Source: Ricordea florida
Lineage: Eukaryota; Cnidaria; Anthozoa; Corallimorpharia; Ricordeidae
Direction: 5' to 3'
NCBI GenBank assembly: GCA_949710005.1
Contig: OX453275.1
Span: 19,763,507 to 19,827,506, forward strand
Length of the DNA: 64,000 nt
The notes under the pieces are model-generated. The model saw only the letters and a program-made list of their open reading frames with translations, did not search any database and was not told where the DNA came from. A program made the translations under genes and the position numbers. Of the stretch, positions 22,991 to 32,308 are shown one piece after another (within the stretch, counting starts at the first letter, position 1; every line of letters begins with the position of its first letter).

Positions 22991-23178
22991 ATATTAGCGA
23001 GCGTCAGGGACGGTGAACGGAAACTGTTTATACTATTTTGGTGTTAAAAAGTGTTTTAAGCAGTATTTATGGATGTCTTAAAGAAGCGTGTACGAATTCT
23101 TTTGTGGCTATGAAGGCAAATTTGGGATCTGTTTTGTCAAGTCGGCTACGTTCGAGAAGAAAGAGCTAGTACTTCGTC

Positions 23179-23763
23179 ATGTTGAATACCGAGGATGAAT
23201 TCCGTCATCGCACTTCGGTTTTACTTCGCAAGGAATGTTACCTACCGAGTTGTGTAGCTCGGCCGGTCAGGATTTGTGGCCGTAAAACAAAATTACTGAG
23301 TTGTGTAGCTCAGGCGGCCATGATTTGTGGCCGTAAAACAAACTTTACGAGCTGTGTAGCTCGGCCGGCCATGATTTGTGGCCGTAAAACAAAGTTACTG
23401 AGTTGTGTAGCTCAGGCGGCCATGATTTGTGGCAGAAAAACAAACTTTACGAGCTGTGTAGCTCGGTCGATTTGTGTTCGAGAAATAAACTTACGGAGCT
23501 CAAGCTCATTATGCTTTGTAGCATCTGCTCATTATTGTCTATCTAAGGGCCGATTCAGCCAGATCAATGTCCTTACGTCTCTCAGGGAAATCAGCGAATT
23601 AGTTAGCTCAATCGGCAGTAGAGATTCCACTGCTGCAAATTGTAGTAATAAAAAATTGGGGTCACCAAGCTCGTTTTTGAGTTATTACAGCTTAAAGCTA
23701 AATTTAAAGGTGTTTTCGACAGGTCATATTGTTGCTATGGTAACCTGTTATATAAAGGGATGA
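23179..23763 (+). CDS. Hypothetical ORF with 17-residue tandem repeats
   Basis: A 194-residue frame. Residues about 24-110 are roughly five 17-residue units (SCVARPAMICGRKTNFT alternating with SCVAQAAMICGRKTKLL), encoded by a 51-bp DNA tandem repeat, so the period keeps frame. Each unit has two Cys. I do not recognise it. The C-terminal 85 residues are unique. It could be real, but a DNA-level satellite with a chance open frame is equally likely. Confidence 0.35.
   Translation: MLNTEDEFRHRTSVLLRKECYLPSCVARPVRICGRKTKLLSCVAQAAMICGRKTNFTSCVARPAMICGRKTKLLSCVAQAAMICGRKTNFTSCVARSICVREINLRSSSSLCFVASAHYCLSKGRFSQINVLTSLREISELVSSIGSRDSTAANCSNKKLGSPSSFLSYYSLKLNLKVFSTGHIVAMVTCYIKG
23246..23475 (+). repeat. 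51-bp tandem repeat, about 4.5 units, each with a GAGCT-GTGT-AGCTC hairpin
   Basis: The unit starts GAGYTGTGTAGCTC, followed by RGSCGG(C/T)CAKGATTTGTGGC and CGTAAAACAAAnTTAC. Two unit types alternate (ending ...AAATTACT and ...AACTTTAC), giving a 102-bp higher-order period. Each unit contains a 5-bp stem/GTGT loop. Confidence 0.8.
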
Positions 23764-24152
23764 CCATAACCTGTTTACCAATGATTAGGCATTTGTATTA
23801 TACCGTTATTGTATTATCGCTTGTTAAACAGTCTGTGGTAGTATTCATCCTTCTATGTGACATAGCATGACTGTAGAATAATTCGTGATTCGTGAGAATT
23901 AATAATTGGTATCAAAATTCAACGTCTCTATCAAAGTCGAACGCATTTCACTGATCACTGATTATTGCTAGTATATAGATTTAGCCAAGCCTAAAAGCGG
24001 GGCTCCCGTTAGTACTTTCATTTCACTTTAAACTGTAAAAGCATTCTAAAATATTGCGAAGGAATTCACAAACGTTTTTAACTATAGTTTAGTGTCGAGG
24101 TCGGTTAACTTGCTATGATTTTTGTCTAAACTTTCGTCTGCCATAAGTACGG

Positions 24153-24313
24153 TGATGTAATCCTCCTATTGTTTTATTCAAATGGTTGTCATGTGGTGTG
24201 TGAGCCCGCAGTATGTTTGGCAGTACTAAAGTAGGAACGTTGTGTGGCAGCCATCTTGTTGTAGTCTAGTTTGGTTGTAAGTTGAATAAAGCCATTTCAT
24301 TATGGTTACAACA
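24153..24313 (+). repeat. 5' LTR of Ty3/gypsy element (161 bp)
   Basis: TGATGTAATCC ... GGTTACAACA, with TG/CA ends. It differs from the 3' LTR at two of 161 positions (G/T in GTTGTGTGG and G/A in TTGTAGTCTA). TAAGTTGAATAAA at 24278-24290 contains the likely poly(A) signal and is complementary to the sequence just after the LTR. Confidence 0.92.
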
Positions 24314-24314
24314 A

Positions 24315-24327
24315 TTTATTCAACTTA
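24315..24327 (+). promoter_or_regulatory. Candidate self-priming primer-binding site
   Basis: TTTATTCAACTTA, one base after the LTR end, is the exact complement of TAAGTTGAATAAA at 24278-24290 inside the LTR. It does not start TGG as tRNA-primed sites usually do. In Tf1 and relatives the mRNA 5' end folds back onto a site at this position and primes reverse transcription; this is inference here. Confidence 0.5.
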
Positions 24328-24385
24328 AAACACAGAAAACGCATGGATACGCTACTCCAGCTACGCTAAACCAGCTCGGCTCGAC

Positions 24386-27300
24386 TTGGATCCAAATTCG
24401 CCCACAGCTACGAAAGAATGGAGGCATTGGCATCGAACCTTCACGAATTTCATCGATGAATGTGGTGAAAGGGCTCCCGACAAACACAGAACCCTCGTGA
24501 ATTATGTATCGCACAATGTTTACGAATACATCGAAGGGTGTGAGGACTACGACTCGGCCATTCGAATTTTGGAGCAACTGTTCGTTAAAACGCCCAACGA
24601 GGTATTTGCTCGACATCTACTCGCAACAAGGCGACAGAAACCTGGTGAGTCCCTTACAGAATTTCTTCAAGAACTTCACAAACTAAGCAAGGATTGTAAC
24701 CTTAGAAATGTTACTGCTGAACAGTATCGTGAAGAATTGGTCCGGGATTCTTTCATTAATGGGCTCTTGTCGTCATTAATCCGCCAACGACTGTTGGAAA
24801 ACAGACAACTGGATCTCAAGACTGCTTTTGATCAAGCAATGTCTTTGGACTTGGCGCAAAAGAATTCTGAAGTGTATACTATGCCTGGGACTCCTACTAC
24901 TGCAGCATTGCCAAAGCCCTCTATAGAACATACGTCTGGATTTCCTGCATCAACAGAGGCTCCTGGAGTCACTGCATCAAGACAGACTTCTGGAGCCCCT
25001 ACATCAGTTGGAAATTCCTTAGCCGCTGCAGTAACACCAAATAAGTGCTTTTTCTGTGGTGACCTTTTCCACAACAGAAGAAATTGCCCAGCCCGGAACT
25101 GTTATTGTAATAAGTGTGGTAAGAAAGGTCACTATGCTAAAGTGTGCAAGTCAAAGGTAAATGCAGACCCAGCAGCCTCTATGTTTTCGCCAGCCCTTTG
25201 TACAATTACTGCTGCTTGCCCAGAAAGCCTGATACAAGCCTCTGCAAAAGTGTCTATCGGTGGTACTTGCCTGATCGCACTTATTGACTCTGGTAGTTCA
25301 GACAGCTACATAAGTGAGAATATGGCAAAGAAACTGTGTCTTAAGCTCCATCCATCAACGCAGAAAATATCTATGGCTCTTACTTCGCTCAAGACCAACG
25401 TCCTTGGCCACTGTTTTACTCCTGTTACCCTTGATCAACGTACCTACCCTTCTGTCCGTTTGGGTGTGCTTAAAGATCTTTGTAGCGACATTATCCTTGG
25501 CCAAGACTTCCAAAAAGAGCACAAAAGTGTTACCATTGAATTTGGCGGCTCGAAACCAGAGTTGGTTATCGCAAAGAGTACTTCAGCCTGTGCCCTCTCT
25601 ACAGCTGCTGTTGAAAAGCCCTCACTGTTTGCAAACCTACTTCCTAATTGTAAGCCAATTGCCACTAAATCCAGGCGTTTCAGCTCAGAAGACGAGAAGT
25701 TCATAAACCAAGAGATAACGAAACTCCTGGATGAAGGGATTATCGAGCCTAGCACATCACCATGGAGAGCACAAGTAGTTGTTTCAAAGGATCCCTTGAA
25801 CCGGCATAAGAAACGACTCTGTATAGACTATTCGCAAACTATCAATTTGTACACAGAATTGGATGCCTACCCCCTTCCTCGGATTGATGACATGGTCAAC
25901 AAACTTGCTAAGTATAAAGTCTTCTCAACATTTGATTTGAAGAGTGCCTATCATCAAGTGCCAATAAAAGGGTCTGACCGAAAGTACACTGGCTTTGAAG
26001 CTAATGGGAGACTTTATCAGTTCTGTCGAGTACCCTTTGGACTCACCAATGGTGTTGCTGTCTTCCAAAGGGCAATGGACAGATTTGTTCAGGAGGAGAA
26101 ACTTGATGACACATTTCCATTTTTGGATAACATTACTGTTGCTGGACAGGATCAAGAGGAACATGACAAAAATGCTGAGACGTTTCATGAAGCTATCAAA
26201 CGCAGGAACTTAACTCTTAATGAAGGCAAGTCCATTGAGTCCAAGCCTTTCATCAACGTACTTGGCTACTGTGTTGGCAATGGGGTAATTGCTCCCGATG
26301 AGGAAAGGCTTCGTCCTCTCCAGGAATTTCCACCACCAAAGAACATTCAATCCCTGCGGAGGGTGGTTGGCATGTTTGCTTACTATGCAAAATGGATACC
26401 AAACTTCTCAGACAAAATAAGGCCGCTGGTGGAAGCCACCAACTTCCCACTGGAGGAAACTGCCTTATCAGCATTTAACGTGCTCAAGAAAGAACTTGAG
26501 AAAGCCACTCTCCAGTCGATAGATGAAAGTCTACCTTTCGTGGTTGAGTGTGATGCATCTGAAGTTGCTCTTTCTGCTACACTTAACCAAGGGGGTCGGC
26601 CTGTTGCGTTTATGTCCAGATCCCTCCATGGCAGTGAACTTCACTATCCTCCAGTCGAGAAGGAAGCCATGGCAATCATTGAAGCTGTCCGAAAGTGGCA
26701 ACACTTCCTTGCCGGGCGTCACTTTACACTCAAGACAGATCAACGCTCTGTGGCCTATATGTTCGATAACAGAAGGCGAACAAAGATAAAAAACAACAAG
26801 ATTCAAGACTGGCGACTTGAGTTAGCTTCTTTCAGCTATACAGTGGAGCATAGACCTGGGAAGGAAAATGTGGTTCCAGATTCATTTACTCGTGCTTTCC
26901 TTTCTTCTATGTCAACAACAAGTCTCAAGGAAATTCACTCAGCACTTTGCCATCCTGGGGTAACCCGGATGCTGCATTTTGTAAGGTCCAAGAACTTACC
27001 TTACTCTACTGACGATGTCAAGAAAATGTGTGCATCTTGTAGGATCTGTGCAGAACTGAAGCCCCAATTTTACCAGCCACCAACTGGAGCTCTTATCAAG
27101 GCCACACAGCCCATGGAACGGCTCAGCATTGACTTCAAAGGTCCCCCACCAACAGCAACTCGCAATGCATACCTTTTGACCGTGGTAGATGAATATTCAC
27201 GCTTTCCATTTGCATTCCCATGCCCAGATATGAGCTCATCAACTGTTATCAAGTGCCTTGACCAGATATTTACCTTCTGTGGCATGCCCAGCTACATCCA

Positions 27301-27994
27301 CTCTGACCGTGGCACTTCATTCCTCTCACAAGAACTTAAGCAATACCTATCTCAAAGAGGTATAGCTACGAGCAAGACAACTCCCTACCACCCGATTGGA
27401 AATGGCCAGGTCGAGCGGTACAATGGAATTATTTGGAAGTCTGTTAGACTTTCCCTTAAGTCTATGAATTTACCTGATTCCCGATGGGAACTGGCACTTC
27501 CAGATGCTCTTCACTCCATAAGGTCACTCCTTTCTACCTCTACGAATACTACCCCACACGAACGGTTCTTCAACTTCCAACGACGCTCATCGTTTGGCAC
27601 CTCACTGCCTTCATGGCTGCAAAATCCAGGACCAGTTCTACTGCGACGATTTGTTAGATTGAGCAAGAATGACCCGCTTGTTGACCAGGTACAGTTGATA
27701 GATGTTAATCCTACTTATGCACATATTAAGTACCAAGATGGAAGAGAATCAACAGTCTCGCTCCGGGACCTGGCCCCATGTCCATGCACTCCACCCATGG
27801 AGTCGCCAGATTCACTACGGGAAAGTGTACCAATTAGCCAAGTGGGTGAAGAGTCAACCCCAGCACCTGGTTCAATGCAGGAGCCTAACCTTACCCCAGC
27901 TCCTTCTGATTCACAGCAGGGACCTACCGTCGAAGCACCCGTACTTCGACGTTCGACTCGTCAAATCAAGCCTCCAGCCCGCTATGGGTGGTAG
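24386..27994 (+). CDS. Gag-Pol polyprotein of Ty3/gypsy element
   Basis: 1202 residues, one frame. A Gag-like helical region (1-170) is followed by two CCHC zinc knuckles (C221-C234 and C241-C254), protease with DSG (D301), reverse transcriptase (about 430-640) with VPFGLTNGVAVFQRAMD and the active-site tetrad FLDN (D581-N582, where YLDD is usual), RNase H (about 715-830, D723, TDQRS), an integrase zinc region (HPGVTRML...CASCRIC) and catalytic core D916, D974, E1010 with the D35E spacing. The order PR-RT-RH-IN defines Ty3/gypsy. Gag and Pol are fused without frameshift. The ATG at 24386 is used because the frame has no earlier suitable start in the leader. It looks full-length and possibly active. 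Confidence 0.92.
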   Translation: MDPNSPTATKEWRHWHRTFTNFIDECGERAPDKHRTLVNYVSHNVYEYIEGCEDYDSAIRILEQLFVKTPNEVFARHLLATRRQKPGESLTEFLQELHKLSKDCNLRNVTAEQYREELVRDSFINGLLSSLIRQRLLENRQLDLKTAFDQAMSLDLAQKNSEVYTMPGTPTTAALPKPSIEHTSGFPASTEAPGVTASRQTSGAPTSVGNSLAAAVTPNKCFFCGDLFHNRRNCPARNCYCNKCGKKGHYAKVCKSKVNADPAASMFSPALCTITAACPESLIQASAKVSIGGTCLIALIDSGSSDSYISENMAKKLCLKLHPSTQKISMALTSLKTNVLGHCFTPVTLDQRTYPSVRLGVLKDLCSDIILGQDFQKEHKSVTIEFGGSKPELVIAKSTSACALSTAAVEKPSLFANLLPNCKPIATKSRRFSSEDEKFINQEITKLLDEGIIEPSTSPWRAQVVVSKDPLNRHKKRLCIDYSQTINLYTELDAYPLPRIDDMVNKLAKYKVFSTFDLKSAYHQVPIKGSDRKYTGFEANGRLYQFCRVPFGLTNGVAVFQRAMDRFVQEEKLDDTFPFLDNITVAGQDQEEHDKNAETFHEAIKRRNLTLNEGKSIESKPFINVLGYCVGNGVIAPDEERLRPLQEFPPPKNIQSLRRVVGMFAYYAKWIPNFSDKIRPLVEATNFPLEETALSAFNVLKKELEKATLQSIDESLPFVVECDASEVALSATLNQGGRPVAFMSRSLHGSELHYPPVEKEAMAIIEAVRKWQHFLAGRHFTLKTDQRSVAYMFDNRRRTKIKNNKIQDWRLELASFSYTVEHRPGKENVVPDSFTRAFLSSMSTTSLKEIHSALCHPGVTRMLHFVRSKNLPYSTDDVKKMCASCRICAELKPQFYQPPTGALIKATQPMERLSIDFKGPPPTATRNAYLLTVVDEYSRFPFAFPCPDMSSSTVIKCLDQIFTFCGMPSYIHSDRGTSFLSQELKQYLSQRGIATSKTTPYHPIGNGQVERYNGIIWKSVRLSLKSMNLPDSRWELALPDALHSIRSLLSTSTNTTPHERFFNFQRRSSFGTSLPSWLQNPGPVLLRRFVRLSKNDPLVDQVQLIDVNPTYAHIKYQDGRESTVSLRDLAPCPCTPPMESPDSLRESVPISQVGEESTPAPGSMQEPNLTPAPSDSQQGPTVEAPVLRRSTRQIKPPARYGW

Positions 27995-28073
27995 AACAGT
28001 TAAAGTTGACAGTGACTGAGTTTTGACTTTGCACAAACAGTTATAGCTAGTCTTAAGCCTTAGGGACGAAGAG

Positions 28074-28234
28074 TGATGTAATCCTCCTATTGTTTTATTC
28101 AAATGGTTGTCATGTGGTGTGTGAGCCCGCAGTATGTTTGGCAGTACTAAAGTAGGAACGTTGTTTGGCAGCCATCTTGTTGTAATCTAGTTTGGTTGTA
28201 AGTTGAATAAAGCCATTTCATTATGGTTACAACA
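28074..28234 (+). repeat. 3' LTR of Ty3/gypsy element (161 bp)
   Basis: Matches 24153-24313 with two substitutions and is preceded by the polypurine tract at 28062-28073. Confidence 0.92.
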
Positions 28235-28802
28235 TACGGTCTTTCTACCTACAAAGTCATGGAGTATATTCTACAAAAAACACAAATTATCAATGTACTG
28301 TATTCTATTCCTGATGAAATTAACCATTCTATTTGCGTAAATGTATTTAAAAGATTTGTACACGCTACTGGGAAATGCAGGACACAACTCTTGTCATTTT
28401 CGTGTTAAAACGAACACCTCGGTAAAATAAATGTTTACTCCAAGCAGGGTGCAAAGAAAATTAATTTTACAGATTGCCCTTCGGGCAAGCTGTAACCAAC
28501 ATCTACCAGCCCGAAAAACATGTGAAAGCGCTACATTCTGAAATTTGCCGCCAAGAGAAAATTCCCGTGGGAGTATTTCTTAGCCGTCGACAGGGGAGAT
28601 GTTTATATCATTAAAGGACATAAAAATTTGAAATATTTCATCAGTTTGCTTCTCATTCAAAAGTAGTGCATTCAGAAGATCATTTTTCTGAAGAAGGTTT
28701 GTTTAGAAGTCGGTTTTCCAAGTCAAGTGTCAAGTTTAAGGGAAAGTGGAAAGTGCGAGTGCTGAGTCACGCATCAGTGAGCAAATATTATGCAGACAAA
28801 AC

Positions 28803-29299
28803 TTATGCAAATTTGTGGTCCATAGCACGGAGTCTTTCCACTTCTCGGCTTTCTTCGCTACAATTTTGTCTGTTTTCCACAGCACGGAGTCTTTCCGCTT
28901 CTCGGCTTTCTTCGCTACAATCTTGTCTGTTTTCCACGGCACGGAGTCTTTCCGCTTCTCGGCTTTCTTCGCTAAAATTTTGTCTGTTTTCCACAGCACG
29001 AAGTCTTTCCTCTTCTCGGCATTCTTCGCTAAAATTTTGTCTGTTTTCCACAGCACGGAATCTTTCCGCTTCTCGGCGTTCTTCGTTAACATTTTGTCTA
29101 TTTTCTCGAGCCCGGACTCTTTCTGCTTGTCGGCGTTCTTCGCTATAATTTCGTCTCCTTTCTCTTTCCCGAGCGCGCCTTCTTTGGCGATCTACTTCGC
29201 TCATTCTTCCTCAGTTAATTCTTGCTCTCTTTCCCGTTGCTGTTCACCTGAACGCTGTGTTCTGCAAATTATATTTTCTCTGCTATTGTTTGTTGACAT
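28803..29299 (-). pseudogene. Family B charged-repeat protein, copy I (frameshifted)
   Basis: The minus strand opens with ATG at 29299 (MSTNNSRENIICRTQRSGEQ) but, compared with copy II, about 10 bases are missing near 29215 and the frame ends in a stop. A second frame from 29204 continues MSEVDRQRRRARERERRR and then 5-6 units of a 19-residue repeat (NRQNFSEESREAERLRAVE). It is extremely rich in Arg/Glu and probably a long helix or coiled coil. It resembles short-peptide-repeat leaders seen in some Helitron or STPR-like proteins only in composition; the function is unknown. Confidence 0.45.
28810..29100 (+). repeat. 57-bp tandem repeat (about 5 units) in family B copy I
   Basis: The unit is anchored by CACGGAGTCTTTCCGCTTCT and TTCTTCGCTAMAATYTTGTC; 57 bp equals 19 codons on the minus strand. 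Confidence 0.85.
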
Positions 29300-29662
29300 A
29301 GCAATAGAAATTGTTTCGTTTATCCTTTAGTAAAACTTTAACAGTGTAGAGTATTAATATTGTGTCTCAAAAAGACAATGAACTGAAAATTTCTTTTTCA
29401 GTCGTCAACGCAATTTCCCGCCAAAAATATGCGGGCTACCAGAACAGCTTCCAAATAAATCACGTCACCTCGATGAGTTGACACATGAGCCCACAATATG
29501 GTCATGTGATGCTGGTCAGTGGCTATCCCGTTTTGACAGCTGTCAATTGACCATATTGTGAATGTCCAATATAAAAGATGTGGATTTGCCAAGACAAGCC
29601 TGAGATACCCCTCCCTTCCTTTTGATAGTCTCCCCTACCCTACCCGTACAATCTGTAGACGC

Positions 29663-29688
29663 GTACGGACGTACGTACGTACGTACGC
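29663..29688. repeat. (ACGT)n simple repeat
   Basis: GTACGTACGTACGTACG, self-complementary; shorter at the same place in family B copy II (about 48575). Confidence 0.8.
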
Positions 29689-29786
29689 TCGGTCAGTCAC
29701 GTGACAACCAAAAGAAAAGAGGTTGACCATATTCTATGAGTATGGGGCTCTGCTCCACGCGCGCTTCGCGCGCGGGAGCCCCGCTA

Positions 29787-30360
29787 TAAATATATATATA
29801 TATATATATATAAGCGTTTCTGAGAAAACGTACCTATAGAAATTTCACCTGTCGTGAAAAATCAAAGCGTTTTAAGCCTTAGCATTTCAGACCAATTACC
29901 TTAACCAGACATAAATCAAAGCCCATTAGGCCCCCTTATTCCCCCACATCCCTGTCCTCCCCCCTTACTGCTTTCCTGTCATATCCCCTCAAGACCCCAC
30001 CCCCCCCCCCGCAATATCACTAACTCTCTTTAGGCTTTACATGCAAAATAAAGTACCTTACACAAGCTCTGATTACACACTGAAACAACTGAGATGTGAA
30101 ATCAAATAAAACAACAGAGATGTTTAGCCTTAAAACCAAAATTCCCTAACCCTACCCCCGACAAAACAATAGCACTAGTCCGATAAAGACAATATGGCAA
30201 GGTAGAACGCGATATGAAGGATTCGTTGGCACCATCACAACCGTTCTCCCCATTAAACGAGAAACGCCCGCTAAGCCCAATTCCGGGCATTGCCCGATTT
30301 TCGGCAAAAAAGTTACCTTGAATTTCGAAGGTACGTTCTTTGAAATACACCTAGATATAT
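29787..30360. other. TA array and unassigned spacer
   Basis: A TATATA array (29787-29813), a pyrimidine-rich C-run (29998-30011) and no supported gene. Confidence 0.4.
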
Positions 30361-30465
30361 ATACATATATAAAAACTCTCGGCTCGATTTACTCGGGCTT
30401 GCGAGCCACGTGGTCTGACCGGAACCGACACGATTAGTAACCTCGCTTCGCGAGGAATTATTTAG
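30361..30465 (+). repeat. Repeat L (copy 4)
   Basis: TATATAAAAACTCTCGGCTC ... CCACGTGGTCTGACCGG ... CCTCGCTTCGCGAGG, here without a following family A body, which argues that L can move separately. Confidence 0.65.
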
Positions 30466-30795
30466 CACTCACTCGTTCTGAAACTAATTTATGACGATAA
30501 CATTCCCGCCAAAATGATAATATATGCTGCTTTGAGAGACTAAGTCACCAGAGATGCCACTTTTGACATATTTTTTTATCTGGTAGGGTGCCTCAGTCCC
30601 TCGAAGCAGCAAGTCAAGCGCAAAATGTTTTCTTTACATCTTCACAGACATAGCCCCATGTTCAAGGGCCTTCAGCGAAATATAAGAAATCATGCCTAGT
30701 TCCGTCAATACAGATGGAGTTTCTAGGCCACATTGTGAATTCCCAGAACCTGTCTCTACGCCTCCCTTGGGAGACGTTAAGAAAGATCAAAAGCA

Positions 30796-31316
30796 ATGCC
30801 GAACTCTTTTACACGCCCTCTTTTGGCTCTTACAGCCCCAGACAGATCTTCTGATCTGGCTATCAGGGATTTAAGATTTCGTTCATTCCATTCAGAGGGA
30901 GTGTCTTTTCAACTCCCTGAACTTTCTAAGGTTTTCCTGATGATCAGATGTTGTGTCCAATGGCTTGCCTTAGGAAGTATGAGGGTCGCACTACGAATTT
31001 TAAACCTGCTGATTCCTCCATACCGGACAAGCTTTTCGAATCTTACATCCAGCCTCACAAACCGGTAACGTCTTCAACTTTAGCAAGGTAAATTGAGTTT
31101 GCTTTGAAGGAGGCAGGCATCGATACATCTATGTTTACTGCCCACTCAGTTCGGTCTGCTGTTACTTCAGAGGCAACCAATCAAGGTATTTCTTTACCTG
31201 AAATTCTGTCTATGCCTGACTGGACTCAGGAGAGCACTTTTGTCAAGCCGTATTATCGCCCTAGGCTCGCATCTAGTGCTGGAAGGGCTGTGTTATCTTG
31301 TGTTTCGTCAGAGTAA
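30796..31316 (+). pseudogene. Decayed DIRS-type tyrosine recombinase fragment
   Basis: Read in shifting frames, the strand gives LLALTAPDRSSDLAIRDLRF then, after a frameshift near 30940-30980, NFKPADSSIPDKLF and SYIQPHKPVTSSTLAR, an in-frame stop where Trp is expected, and from 31104 a clean stretch with KEAGIDTSMFTAHSVRSA and STFVKPYYRP. HSVR is the H-x-x-R box and the Tyr in PYYRP the catalytic position of tyrosine recombinases. This is the C-terminal half of the YR of a DIRS-like element, disabled by at least one frameshift and one stop. No RT is seen nearby. Confidence 0.75.
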
Positions 31317-32260
31317 GGTCTTTGAACAAGCATTGTTAAATCGAGGCGAGGCTCTTGAAGTATAATTGCAGATTGTGCCAGGCCGTTTACAGCTGAGTAT
31401 AATATGAATTATACGAAAGATATCACACGAGATTTAACAATACTTCCCCCTCTGATAGTTCTCCAACCCTTTTCATATCGTAAATGCTGTTTTCTTCTTC
31501 TAGGTCGTTCTCAAAAAAGACGAGAGACCCGTTGGTTACTTTAATTTGTCCTTGCAGTGTGTTTCAAACACAATCTTTCATAAATCGTACTCCAGCAGAG
31601 TTGCGAATAGTGGAGTTTGTTGTGCAAAACTACAGCTTGTAAGCCACTGAAAATCCACGCTGAAGTCGGTAAATCTTCTGTTTTATCTTTGTAATACAAC
31701 TGCTGACGGCAGCCGCGTGTCTCCCTCGGATTATTGTTCATAGTAAATTAGCCAATCAGAGCTCAGAATTTCACTTACCTATATCATAACACTTACTGTA
31801 AGTTTTACCACAGTATGATAAGAGTAAAAGTGACGCTTCGTACATCAACCGCAGTCTCATCACACGAATGGTGAGGAAGGGCTAACGCATTAGGACCATG
31901 GAGACGATTAGTAACCAAATGCAAATGTATAAAAAGGAGAAAAATAGGCAAGACACGAAGCGGCGACGATCGAGTCGCGACGCTTCGAGGAGAGAGAGAG
32001 AAAAACCTCTGGTTACCTTGGCCTCGAATCTCACTTTCTTGCACACGGAAGCTGTCAAACACGTCAAATTGCTAATTAAAAAAGTAACCATTGACAGTTT
32101 AGTGAGACACGTGCTTATCAGCCGCTATTTCTTTAAGCGGGGGTAGACCAGGGGAAATTATGTCATGAATGAGCCATCTCCATTGTTAATAGGGGTCAAG
32201 CACGTTTGTTAACAATGGGTGACTAGAGTCCAGGAATAAGAACACCACTTAAGGAAACCA
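31317..32260. other. No supported gene
   Basis: Only overlapping short ORFs with no recognised similarity (for example the basic, Arg-rich frame at 31898-32146). Confidence 0.3.
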
Positions 32261-32308
32261 ACATTGCTCAAGACGAGTACTGCAGGATTTGAAAGAAATT
32301 TTAAGAAA

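Larger units (their letters stand above)
24153..28234 (+). mobile_element. Complete Ty3/gypsy retrotransposon
   Basis: 4082 bp with two 161-bp LTRs (98.8% identical by eye), a 5-bp target duplication TACGG (24148-24152 and 28235-28239), one uninterrupted Gag-Pol frame and a purine-rich tract AGGGACGAAGAG just before the 3' LTR. The second copy of the surrounding repeat at 46214 shows the empty site. High LTR identity and an intact ORF point to a recent insertion. Confidence 0.92.
23972..29786 (-). mobile_element. Family B repeat copy I (Helentron/HINE-like), interrupted by a gypsy element
   Basis: Same sequence as 46214-48681 outside later insertions. The start is TATATAGATTTAGCCAAGCC; GCGGGGCTCCCG at 23997-24008 is exactly complementary to CGGGAGCCCCGC at 29773-29784 (subterminal inverted repeat). 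The far end is a hairpin GGGGCTC...GAGCCCC plus GCTA, then a TA array. An internal 57-bp tandem repeat lies at 28810-29100. Subterminal inverted repeats, central tandem repeats, a 3' hairpin and AT-rich flanks together match the layout of Helentron-associated (HINE/DINE-1) elements. The gypsy element at 24153-28234 is inserted in it with TSD TACGG. Confidence 0.6.

Noticed and set aside
23246-23475. CRISPR-like array
   Set aside because: The 51-bp units are contiguous, without unique spacers, and the context is eukaryotic.
28810-29100. CRISPR-like or regulatory array
   Set aside because: Contiguous 57-bp coding tandem repeat shared with 47281-47490; no spacers.
28746-29330. 194-residue plus-strand ORF (SFRFSAFFATILSVFHSTE repeats)
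   Set aside because: Antisense of the charged-repeat ORF; the minus strand has the shared start codon and composition seen in both family B copies.
30000-30011. C-run and neighbouring pyrimidine tract as a regulatory site
   Set aside because: Simple low-complexity sequence without supporting context.
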